A stretch of 64,000 nucleotides of DNA, taken from positions 3,472,001 through 3,536,000 of the forward strand of contig OZ241182.1 of assembly GCA_965199595.1 (NCBI GenBank). Reading direction: 5' to 3'. Position 1 is the first letter of the stretch. The number at the start of each line of letters is the position of its first letter. The stretch is from JBBROS01 sp965199595 (GTDB lineage: Bacteria > Pseudomonadota > Alphaproteobacteria > Acetobacterales > Acetobacteraceae). A program made the translations under genes and the position numbers. Shown here piece after piece: positions 18,424-25,919 of this stretch. The notes below the pieces were generated by a model. It made no database searches. It saw nothing but the letters and a program-made list of their open reading frames with translations, and had not been told where the DNA came from.

Positions 18424-19776
18424 ATGCAGCAGCTCCGCCTGACCGCCTTCGACATGAACTGTGTGGGCCATATCCAGCAGGGGCTGTGGACCCACCCGCG
18501 CGACCGCTCCAGCGGCTACACCAGCCTGGACCACTGGGTGGCGCTGGCGAGGCTGCTGGAGCGCGGCCTGTTCGACGGGCTGTTCCTGGCCGACGTGCTG
18601 GGCGTGTACGACGTGTTCGGGGCCTCGCCGGAGGCCGCGATCCGCCACGCGGTGCAGGTCCCGGTGAACGACCCGCTGCTGCTGGTGCCGGCCATGGCGC
18701 ACGCCACCACCCATCTCGGCTTCGGCGTCACCGCGAACCTCAGCTACGAGCCGCCCTATGTGTTCGCCCGCCGCATGTCGACGCTCGACCACCTGACGAA
18801 AGGCCGCATCGGCTGGAACATCGTGACCGGCTACCTGGACAGCGCCGCCCGCGCCATGGGCCTGCCGCACCAGGTGGCGCATGACGACCGCTACGACGTG
18901 GCCGACGACTACATGGCGGCGGTCTATAAACTATGGGAGGGCAGCTGGGCCGACGACGCGGTGTGCGCCGACCGCGCCGCCGGCCGCTACGCCGACCCGG
19001 CCCGGGTGCGCGCCGTGCATCACCATGGCCCGCATTTCCGGGTGGACGGCGTGCATCTCTCGGAGCCTTCGCCGCAGCGCACCCCGGTGCTGTATCAGGC
19101 GGGCAGTTCGGAGCGGGGACGGCGGTTCGCCGGGTCGCATGCGGAATGCGTGTTCCTGAACGGTGGCCCGAAGCACAGCGTGGCCGCGCATGTCGCCGGC
19201 ATCCGGGCGCAGGCGGTGGCGGCCGGGCGCGCGGCCCGCGACGTGCAGGCCTTCGTCGGCATCAGCGTGATCGTCGCCGAGACCGAGGCGCTGGCGCAGG
19301 CCAAGCTCGCGGATTACCGGCGTCATGCCTCGCCCGAGGGCGCGCTGGTGCACGCCTCCGCCAGCATGGGCATCGACCTCGCCGCCTATGGCATGGACGA
19401 GCCGATCGAGGCGGTGCCCACCCAGGCCATCGCCAGCAACCTGGTTGCCATGGCACAGCAGGGCATGACGAAGCGGAGACTGCTGGACCGCATGGTGCTG
19501 GGCAGCCGCCAGGTGCCCCTCGTGGGAAACCCGGCCCAGATCGCCGACGCGCTGCTCGCCTGGCAGGCGGAGGCGGATATCGACGGGTTCATCCTGTCCC
19601 GCACCGTGACGCCGGAGTGCTTCGCGGACTTCGTGGACCTGGTGGTGCCGGAGTTGCAGCGGCGCGGCGCCTACAAGGAAGCCTACGCGCCCGGAACGTT
19701 ACGGCACAAGCTGTTCGGAGCGGACCGGCTGCCGGCGACGCACGCGGCGGCAGCGGAGCGTTTCACGACACTGTGA
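18424..19776 (+). CDS. NtaA/SnaA/DszA-type FMN-dependent monooxygenase
   Basis: A 450-residue luciferase-like (LLM class) flavin monooxygenase of the nitrilotriacetate/dibenzothiophene-sulfone type, which uses reduced FMN from a separate reductase. Diagnostic stretches are FDMNCVGHIQQGLW, THLGFGVTANLSYEPPYVFAR, STLDHLTKGRIGWNIVTGYL, TPVLYQAGSSERGRRFA and the C-terminal FVDLVVPELQRRG. A GAGGA site precedes the ATG, 8 bp after the priA stop, so it may be read through from priA. The actual substrate cannot be told from sequence. The NitT/TauT-like transporter and FAH hydrolase downstream suggest an organic sulfur or nitrogen compound. Its C-terminus resembles the remnant at 57990-58094. Confidence 0.88.
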   Translation: MQQLRLTAFDMNCVGHIQQGLWTHPRDRSSGYTSLDHWVALARLLERGLFDGLFLADVLGVYDVFGASPEAAIRHAVQVPVNDPLLLVPAMAHATTHLGFGVTANLSYEPPYVFARRMSTLDHLTKGRIGWNIVTGYLDSAARAMGLPHQVAHDDRYDVADDYMAAVYKLWEGSWADDAVCADRAAGRYADPARVRAVHHHGPHFRVDGVHLSEPSPQRTPVLYQAGSSERGRRFAGSHAECVFLNGGPKHSVAAHVAGIRAQAVAAGRAARDVQAFVGISVIVAETEALAQAKLADYRRHASPEGALVHASASMGIDLAAYGMDEPIEAVPTQAIASNLVAMAQQGMTKRRLLDRMVLGSRQVPLVGNPAQIADALLAWQAEADIDGFILSRTVTPECFADFVDLVVPELQRRGAYKEAYAPGTLRHKLFGADRLPATHAAAAERFTTL

Positions 19777-19800
19777 GCGTTCAACCATTCGGTTCTCTGA

Positions 19801-19974
19801 ATGAAACATCGTGGCGTCACCGCAACCTCGCGCACGCTCGTGAACACGACGCTGGCGCTCGGCAGCGATTCCGGCCCTGCAGCCTGTGCCGACATGAAGG
19901 CCGCAGGCCCGGGCCCGCTGCTGCACTCCATCGAATATGGCGCCGGAGAGGGCCGGACCGCCTTCGCGGCCTGA
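19801..19974 (+). CDS. Possible small protein, 57 residues, unrecognised
   Basis: An ATG-to-TGA frame in the 208-bp gap between the flavin monooxygenase and the convergent binding-protein gene. The product begins MKHRGVTATSRTLVNTTLAL and ends with a short acidic-aromatic stretch (HSIEYGAGEGRTAF). No family was recognised and no convincing ribosome site precedes it. It could be a real small protein, a decayed gene fragment or chance; in this GC-rich genome chance is quite likely. Confidence 0.2.
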   Translation: MKHRGVTATSRTLVNTTLALGSDSGPAACADMKAAGPGPLLHSIEYGAGEGRTAFAA

Positions 19975-19984
19975 CCCCACGCGT

Positions 19985-21001
19985 TCAGTTGCCCGGCAGG
20001 CTCGCGGCTTCCGGGAAAAAGAAGTCCTGCCACCTGGCTGGCTGCGTTTTCAGCACCTTGGTCAGCGCCATGTGACTCGCCACCCGCATCATGCCGAAGG
20101 GGCTGGTCGCGAAGGTGACCTTGGGATCGCCGATCTGCGACATCAGCACCTCCACCGTCCCCTTCTCGCCCGTGGCCTTCAGATACAGCGCGCAGGCTTC
20201 CTGCGGATGCGCCCCGATATAGTCCGCCGCCTCCTGCGCCGCCTGCATGAAGGCCTTGATCAGCAACGGGTTGGCGTCGTGGAACCGGGTTGACGTGAAA
20301 TACACCGCGTTGCTGTAGGGTCCGCCCAGGATCGCATCGCTGGTGGTGACCACGTGCACCCCGGGGATCTCGGCCTCGGCGGCCTGATACGGCGCCCCGG
20401 AGAAATGCCCGGTCAATGACCCGCCGCCGCCGCCGGTCAGCGCGGCCTGTGCGTCCGGGTGGCTCAGCGTGGTGGTCATGGCGTCGAAATGGTCGAAGTT
20501 CGCATCGCCATACAGCGCCCGGGCCGCGATCTGCAGGATGATCGCCTGGCTCGACACCTTCACGGTCGGCACCGCGATCTTGTCGCCGGGCTTGAGGTCG
20601 GTCAGCGCCTTCACCGCCGGGTTGTTGCTCACCAGCCACATCGGCGTGGCCGATGACCCGGCCAGCCCCTTCACCTGGCCCTTCGTCCGGTCCCACAGCA
20701 GCAGCATGTTGCTGGCCCCGGTGGTGACGATGTCGACATTGCCGGACAGCAGCGCATCCGTCGCGGCGCCGCCGCTGCCGAAGGTGACGAAGCTCACCTT
20801 CAGGTCCTTCAATCCCAGCCCGGCGGCCGCCTTCTCCACCAGCTTCTGCTGCTCCATGACGATGGGCGCGAGGTAGATGATGCCGGGCTGCTTGGTGATG
20901 CGCAGCGCGCTCGCCTCTGCCCATGCGGCCCCAGGAGCAAGCACGGTGGCAAGCACCATGGCCGGCAACAGCAGGGCAAGCTTAAGGGTGAAGCGCCGCA
21001 T
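19985..21001 (-). CDS. NitT/TauT-type ABC transporter substrate-binding protein
   Basis: Periplasmic binding protein of 338 residues with an Sec signal peptide (basic MRRFTLK, hydrophobic core, cleavage near APGAAWAEA). The body has family features: ITKQPGIIYLAPIVMEQQ, FGSGGAATDALLSGNVDIVTTG and DLKPGDKIAVPTVKVSSQAIIL. The ATG at 21001 has GGAGG four bases upstream; longer in-frame starts lack a reason. It is divergent from the ATPase and permease genes (21140-22830), which are its presumed partners, across a 138-bp intergenic region that should hold both promoters. The ligand is unknown; relatives bind nitrate, taurine, sulfonates or thiamine precursors. Confidence 0.9.
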   Translation of the reverse strand: MRRFTLKLALLLPAMVLATVLAPGAAWAEASALRITKQPGIIYLAPIVMEQQKLVEKAAAGLGLKDLKVSFVTFGSGGAATDALLSGNVDIVTTGASNMLLLWDRTKGQVKGLAGSSATPMWLVSNNPAVKALTDLKPGDKIAVPTVKVSSQAIILQIAARALYGDANFDHFDAMTTTLSHPDAQAALTGGGGGSLTGHFSGAPYQAAEAEIPGVHVVTTSDAILGGPYSNAVYFTSTRFHDANPLLIKAFMQAAQEAADYIGAHPQEACALYLKATGEKGTVEVLMSQIGDPKVTFATSPFGMMRVASHMALTKVLKTQPARWQDFFFPEAASLPGN

Positions 21002-21139
21002 GCATCCTCCATTATTAACAGTTCGTTGCGCCAAAGCCTATCGGGCCGCAACTCTTTCGGCCAGCGCCTTCGCATCCTGCTGGACAGCGCCCCGCCGCTT
21101 GGCGGAGAATGTCGCCAAACGAGAAAATGCGGGAGCGAT

Positions 21140-21928
21140 ATGGACCAGTCCTTGCTGATGGACGCGCCGGAGATTGCATTGGGGCAACCCCTGCTGGACG
21201 TGCGCGGCGTGACGTTGCAGTACCGCACCGCCGAACGCATCGTCACCGCGACCCACCGCGTCAGCTTTCAGGTGTTCCCGGGTGACCGGTATGTGCTGCT
21301 GGGCCCGTCGGGCTGCGGCAAGTCCACGCTGCTGAAGGCCGTGGCGGGGTATCTGCGGCCCGAGGAAGGCGAGTTCCACCTGAGCGGCCGCAAGATCACC
21401 GGGCCGGGTCCGGACCGCATGATGGTGTTCCAGGAGTTCGACCAGCTGCTGCCGTGGAAGAGCGTGCGCGACAACATCATGTTCCCGCTGCTGACCACCA
21501 GGCGGCTGAACCGGGCCGAGGCGCGGGAGCGGGCGGACTACTACATCGACAAGATCGGCCTGGCGGACTTCCCGGACGCCCATCCGCACACCCTCTCGGG
21601 CGGCATGAAGCAGCGCGTCGCCATCGCCCGCGGCATGGCGATGGAGCCGCAGATCCTGCTGATGGACGAGCCCTTCGCCGCCCTCGACGCGCTGACCCGG
21701 CGCACCATGCAGGACGAGCTGCTCCGCCTATGGGACGACACGCACTTCACCGTGCTGTTCGTCACCCACTCCATCAACGAGGCCATCAAGATCGGCAACC
21801 GCATCCTGCTGCTCAGCCCCCACCCCGGCCAGGTGCGCGCCGAGCTGAACAGCCTGCCGCGCGGCGAGTCCGGCGGCGCGGAGGCCGCCGATCTCGAAAG
21901 CCACATCCATGAGCTGTTGTTCTCATGA
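21140..21928 (+). CDS. NitT/TauT-type ABC transporter ATP-binding protein
   Basis: Cytoplasmic ATPase subunit of 262 residues. Walker A is GPSGCGKSTLLK, the Q-loop region reads MVFQEFDQLLPW, the ABC signature is LSGGMKQRVAIARG and Walker B is ILLMDEPFAALDA, followed by the H-loop VTHSINEA. This pattern is that of the TauB/SsuB/NrtD group. The ATG at 21140 follows a GGGAGCG site; an in-frame start upstream at 21026 is less likely. The stop overlaps the permease start by 4 nt (ATGA). The substrate follows that of the whole transporter and is not known. Confidence 0.92.
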   Translation: MDQSLLMDAPEIALGQPLLDVRGVTLQYRTAERIVTATHRVSFQVFPGDRYVLLGPSGCGKSTLLKAVAGYLRPEEGEFHLSGRKITGPGPDRMMVFQEFDQLLPWKSVRDNIMFPLLTTRRLNRAEARERADYYIDKIGLADFPDAHPHTLSGGMKQRVAIARGMAMEPQILLMDEPFAALDALTRRTMQDELLRLWDDTHFTVLFVTHSINEAIKIGNRILLLSPHPGQVRAELNSLPRGESGGAEAADLESHIHELLFS

Positions 21929-22830
21929 GCACCCTGTCCGCGGGCAAACCGCCGGCGCCCGTTCCGCCCCTGACGACCAACCGGGCCAACACCTACTTCG
22001 ACGTGACGGCCTTCACGGCCGCAGACGAGATCGAGCGGCCGATCCCGGCGTGGGAGCGGGTGTGGAACCAGACCTGGTTGCGCAAGGTCACGCTGATCAT
22101 CCTGCTGTGCGTGATCTGGCAGGCCTATGCGACCTACCTGGACAACGAGCTGCTGTTCCCGACCTTCACCGACACCATGCGGTCGTTCTGGACCAACATC
22201 GTGAACGGCATTCTGCCGGCCCGCGCCTGGTCCTCCGTGCGGGTGCTGCTGATGGGGTATTCCGTCGGCGTGGTGCTCGCCACCATCCTCTCCGTCGCGG
22301 CGATCAACACGCGCATCGGCAACGACCTGCTGGAGACGCTGACCAGCATGTTCAACCCGCTGCCGGCCATCGCGCTGCTGCCGCTCGCCTTGCTGTGGTT
22401 CGGCCTCGGCAATGGCAGCCTGGTGTTCGTGCTGGTGCACTCCGTGCTTTGGGTGGTGGCGCTGAACATGCATGCGGGGTTCCTGGGCGTGTCCACCACG
22501 CTGCGCATGGTGGGGCGCAACTACGGGCTCGGCGGCGTGCGGTATGTGCGCGCGATCCTGATCCCGGCGGCGTTCCCCAGCATCCTCACCGGCCTCAAGG
22601 TCGGCTGGGCCTTCGCCTGGCGCACGCTGATCGCGGCGGAGCTGGTGTTCGGCGTCGCCTCCGGTGCCGGCGGCCTCGGCTGGTTCATCTTCGAGAACAA
22701 GAACCAGCTGGAGATCCCGGCGGTGTTCGCCGGGCTGTTCAGCGTGATCCTGATCGGGCTGGCGGTGGAGAACCTGGTGTTCCGCTGGATCGAGAAGAAG
22801 ACGGTGCGCCGCTGGGGCATGCAGAACTAG
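21925..22830 (+). CDS. NitT/TauT-type ABC transporter permease
   Basis: Inner-membrane permease of 301 residues with about six hydrophobic segments, the first after a cytoplasmic N-terminus of about 50 residues (VTLIILLCVIWQAY). The EAA-type coupling loop is recognisable (FAWRTLIAAELVFGVASG). It belongs to the TauC/SsuC group. Translation is coupled to the ATPase gene by a 4-nt overlap, and an FAH-family gene begins 20 bp downstream, so ATPase, permease and hydrolase are likely one operon. Confidence 0.92.
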   Translation: MSTLSAGKPPAPVPPLTTNRANTYFDVTAFTAADEIERPIPAWERVWNQTWLRKVTLIILLCVIWQAYATYLDNELLFPTFTDTMRSFWTNIVNGILPARAWSSVRVLLMGYSVGVVLATILSVAAINTRIGNDLLETLTSMFNPLPAIALLPLALLWFGLGNGSLVFVLVHSVLWVVALNMHAGFLGVSTTLRMVGRNYGLGGVRYVRAILIPAAFPSILTGLKVGWAFAWRTLIAAELVFGVASGAGGLGWFIFENKNQLEIPAVFAGLFSVILIGLAVENLVFRWIEKKTVRRWGMQN

Positions 22831-22850
22831 CCTGTACAAGGACCACACCC

Positions 22851-23675
22851 ATGAAACTCGTGAGTTTTATGCGCAGCAACGGCGCCGCGTCCTGGGGCAT
22901 CGCGGTCGATCACAACGTGATCGACTGCGGCGGCCAGGCGCCCTCGCTGAAGCTGGCATTGGCCGGCGGGATCAACCCGCAGATCACCGGCAAGCGCTAC
23001 CCGCTGTCCGAGGTGACGCTGCTGCCGCCGATCCCGGACCCCGACAAGATCATCTGCGTCGGCCTCAACTACCTGACGCACATCAAGGAAGGCGGGCGCG
23101 ACGTGCCCGCCTTCCCCACCATCTTCACCCGCTGGGCCAACACCCAGGTGGCGCACGGGCAGGACCTGGTGCGGCCCCGGCAATCCGAGACGCTGGACTT
23201 CGAGGGCGAGCTGGCCGTCATCATCGGCCGCCGCGCCCGGCATGTCACCAAGGCAGAGGCGATGGCCTACGTGGCGGGCTACAGCTGCTACAACGACGGC
23301 TCGGTGCGCGAGTGGCAGCGGCACACCAGCCAGTTCACCCCGGGCAAGAACTTCCCGGGCACCGGCGGCTTCGGGCCCTGCCTCACCACGGCCGACGAGA
23401 TCGCGGACATCAGCACGTCCAGCCTCGTCACCCGCGTGAACGGCGAGGAGACGCAGCGCGCCACGCTGGACGACCTGGTATTCGATGTGCCGAGCCTGGT
23501 CGAATACTGCTCCGGCTTCACCGTGCTCGAACCCGGCGACGTCATCCTCACCGGCACCACCGGCGGCGTCGGCGCCTATCGCACCCCGCCGCTCTGGCTC
23601 AAGCCCGGCGATACCGTGGAAGTCGAGATCAGCGGCGTCGGCCTGCTGCGCAACGGGGTCAGGGCGGAAGCGTAG
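22851..23675 (+). CDS. Fumarylacetoacetate hydrolase family protein
   Basis: A 274-residue enzyme of the FAH/HpcE superfamily, which cleaves or decarboxylates carbon-carbon bonds of keto acids with a divalent metal. The metal-binding acids are in LDFEGELAVIIG, the start of the domain in KIICVGLNYLTHIKE, and other family segments are YNDGSVREWQRH, FPGTGGFGPCL and DVILTGTTGGVG. Related proteins hydrolyse 2-keto-3-deoxy acids, acylpyruvates, oxaloacetate or ureidoglycolate, so the reaction is open. It is the last gene of the ABC transporter operon and its end overlaps the convergent eutC gene by 17 nt. Confidence 0.88.
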   Translation: MKLVSFMRSNGAASWGIAVDHNVIDCGGQAPSLKLALAGGINPQITGKRYPLSEVTLLPPIPDPDKIICVGLNYLTHIKEGGRDVPAFPTIFTRWANTQVAHGQDLVRPRQSETLDFEGELAVIIGRRARHVTKAEAMAYVAGYSCYNDGSVREWQRHTSQFTPGKNFPGTGGFGPCLTTADEIADISTSSLVTRVNGEETQRATLDDLVFDVPSLVEYCSGFTVLEPGDVILTGTTGGVGAYRTPPLWLKPGDTVEVEISGVGLLRNGVRAEA

Positions 23676-24390
23676 CGCTCCCGCTCTCATCCTTGAGAAC
23701 GACGCCGCTCAGCCGGAGCGCACGCATGCGCTCCAGCAGGTGGAACAGGCGGTGCGCGGCGTCACCGTACGCCAGCCCCTCGGGACGGATGTTGCTGACG
23801 CAGTTGCGGGCCGCGTCCGTCGTGTCCGGGGTGGGGGCCCAGGTCAGGTAGGCGCCGAGGCTGTCGGGCGCCGAAAGGCCGGGCCGCTCCCCGATCAGCA
23901 TCAGCACCGCCGCCGCGCCCAGCGCCTGCGCCACCCCATCCCCCACCTTCACCCGGGCGCCGCGCACCAGCGTGAGCGGGGCCAGGCTCCAGCCGCCGAG
24001 CGCGGGCCGCAGCGCCTGCAGCAGCGGCCCGGCATGACGCTGCACCGCCAGGGCGGAGAGCCCCTCGCCGAGGACGATGACCAGGTCGTAGCTGCCGGCG
24101 TGGGGGGCGAGCACGGCCTGCGCCGCCGGGTGCAGGCTGCGGCCGAGGTCGGGGCGCATCAGGTAGCTGCGCCGGTCCGCCGCCTGGCTGGACACCACCA
24201 GCATGGGCGGCGGCAACATGGCCAGCAGCGCCGGCTCGTCCAGCGCGGTGTGCACGGCATCCCGCGCCCGGGCGTGCGCCAGGCGGAGGGCGAGCAGCGG
24301 CGCGGTGGCGAGCGAGGCGCCGCTGCGGGCGAGTCCGATGCGGGCGGCGGTGAGGGTTCGGAGGTTCGCGATGTTGGGCACGCCGGTCAT
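23659..24390 (-). CDS. eutC: Ethanolamine ammonia-lyase small subunit
   Basis: Small subunit (243 residues) of the adenosylcobalamin-dependent lyase that turns ethanolamine into acetaldehyde and ammonia. Family marks: LRTLTAARIGLARSG at the N-terminus, YLMRPDLGRSLHPAA, DLVIVLGEGLSALAV, LMLIGERPGLSAPDSLGAYLTW and CVSNIRPEGLAY. ATG 24390 gives the normal length; upstream open frame belongs to the intergenic repeat. It is the third gene of a minus-strand set (crotonase homologue, eutB, eutC), but 133 bp separate it from eutB, and that gap holds a decayed copy of a dispersed repeat. The ribosome site is weak. Confidence 0.93.
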   Translation of the reverse strand: MTGVPNIANLRTLTAARIGLARSGASLATAPLLALRLAHARARDAVHTALDEPALLAMLPPPMLVVSSQAADRRSYLMRPDLGRSLHPAAQAVLAPHAGSYDLVIVLGEGLSALAVQRHAGPLLQALRPALGGWSLAPLTLVRGARVKVGDGVAQALGAAAVLMLIGERPGLSAPDSLGAYLTWAPTPDTTDAARNCVSNIRPEGLAYGDAAHRLFHLLERMRALRLSGVVLKDESGSATLPP

Positions 24391-24419
24391 GCCGGGTAAG
24401 CCAGTGCGACAGGATTGGC

Positions 24420-24523
24420 CACGACGGACACGAAGATCGCGATGGCTGTGCAGCGGCGGTTGATCGCGGCACGCGGCGGCGGTGCCTCGTAACCTCCATG
24501 ATCTTCGTGTCTTCGTGGTGAAT
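24420..24523. repeat. Decayed dispersed repeat between eutB and eutC
   Basis: This gap contains GATCTTCGTGTCTTCGTGGTG near 24501-24521, matching the right-hand arm of the 266-bp repeats at 57255-58060, and a matching inverted CACGAAGATCGCGATG near 24434. The rest is unlike those units. It appears to be an older, shortened copy of the same dispersed element lying between two cotranscribed genes. Confidence 0.6.
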
Positions 24524-25918
24524 TCATTGGGCTGCCGCCGAGGCGGACGCCAGCAGCGGCTGGAACGACAGCGGCACCCCGGGCGGGCGCACCCGGCCCG
24601 CCGCATCCAGCAGGCCCTGCCGCCCCAGCCAGGCCTCGAACTCCGGCGCCGGGCGGCGGCCCAGCAGGTCGCGCATCGCCAGGCCGTCGTGGAAGCTGGT
24701 GCTCTGATAGCCCAGCATGATGTCGTCCGCGCCCGGCACGCCCATGACGAAGGTGACGCCCGCCGCGACCAGCAGGGTCAGCAGCGCGTCCATGTCGTCC
24801 TGGTCCGCCTCGGCATGGTTGGTGTAGCAGACGTCGCAGCCCATCGGCAGGCCGAGCAGCTTGCCGCAGAAATGATCCTCCAGCCCGGCCCGGGTGATCT
24901 GCTTGCCGTCGAACAGGTATTCCGGCCCGATGAACCCGACAACGGTGTTGACCAGCAGCGGGTTGTAGCGCCGGGCCACGGCATAGGCGCGGGCCTCGAG
25001 CGTCTGCTGATCCACGCCGTGATGCGCCCCCGCGCTGAGCGCGCTGCCCTGGCCGGTCTCGAAATACAGGGCATTCTGCCCCACCGTGCCGCGAGCCATG
25101 CCGCGCGCCGCATCCGCCGCCTCGTCCAGCAGCGCCAGGTCGATGCCGAAGCTGGCATTGGCGCCCTGGGTGCCGGCGATCGACTGGAACACCAGGTCGA
25201 CCGGGGCACCGCGGCGCATCAGCTCCAGCGTGGTGCTGACATGCGCCAGCACGCAGCTCTGCATCGGGATGTCGAGCTTCTGGCGGATGTCGTCGATCAG
25301 CTGCAGCAGCAACAGGGTGCGCTCCGGGCTGTCCGTGGCCGGGTTGATGCCGATGCAGGCATCGCCGCACCCCAGCAGCAGCCCGTCCAGGATGCTGGCC
25401 GCGATGCCGCGCGGGTCGTCCGACGGGTGGTTCGGCTGCAACCGCATGGAGAGCCGACCCGGCAGGCCCAGCGTGCAGCGGAACGCCGTGGTCACCTGCA
25501 CCCGGCTCGCCACCACCATCAGGTCCTGCAGCCGCATGATCTTGCTGACCGCCGCCGCCATCTCGGGCGTGAGGCCCGGTGCCACCGCCGCCAGCACCGT
25601 GCCGGTCGCGCCATCGGAGAGCAGCCAGTCCCGCAGCCCGCCCACCGTCAGGTGCCGGATGGGCGCGAAGGCGGCGGCATCGTGGCTGTCGATGATGAGG
25701 CGCGTCACCTCGTCGGTCTCGTATGGCACCACCACCTGGTTCAGGAAGGTGGCCAGCGGCACATCCGCCAACGCCATCTGCGCCGCGACCCGGCGGGCCT
25801 GGCTCTCCGCGGCAACCCCCGCCAGCTGGTCGCCGCTGCGCAGCGGCGTCGCCTGTGCCATCAGCATGGCGAGATCGTCGAAGCCGTGCCGCTCGCCGCC
25901 GATGCTGGCGTGGAACAT
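24524..25918 (-). CDS. eutB: Ethanolamine ammonia-lyase large subunit
   Basis: Catalytic large subunit (464 residues) that binds ethanolamine and, with EutC, adenosylcobalamin. Clear family blocks: TPLRSGDQLAGVAAES, VPYETDEVTRLIID, LPGRLSMRLQPNHPSDDPRG in part, GCGDACIGINPATDS, YFETGQGSALSAGAHHGVDQ, NTVVGFIGPEYL, GCDVCYTNHAEADQDDM and GVPGADDIMLGYQSTSFHD. The start at 25918 follows the stop of the upstream crotonase-like gene with one base between, so the two are co-translated. No eutA reactivase, aldehyde dehydrogenase or shell protein gene is present here, so any ethanolamine use would be cytosolic. Confidence 0.96.
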   Translation of the reverse strand: MFHASIGGERHGFDDLAMLMAQATPLRSGDQLAGVAAESQARRVAAQMALADVPLATFLNQVVVPYETDEVTRLIIDSHDAAAFAPIRHLTVGGLRDWLLSDGATGTVLAAVAPGLTPEMAAAVSKIMRLQDLMVVASRVQVTTAFRCTLGLPGRLSMRLQPNHPSDDPRGIAASILDGLLLGCGDACIGINPATDSPERTLLLLQLIDDIRQKLDIPMQSCVLAHVSTTLELMRRGAPVDLVFQSIAGTQGANASFGIDLALLDEAADAARGMARGTVGQNALYFETGQGSALSAGAHHGVDQQTLEARAYAVARRYNPLLVNTVVGFIGPEYLFDGKQITRAGLEDHFCGKLLGLPMGCDVCYTNHAEADQDDMDALLTLLVAAGVTFVMGVPGADDIMLGYQSTSFHDGLAMRDLLGRRPAPEFEAWLGRQGLLDAAGRVRPPGVPLSFQPLLASASAAAQ

Positions 25919-25919
25919 C

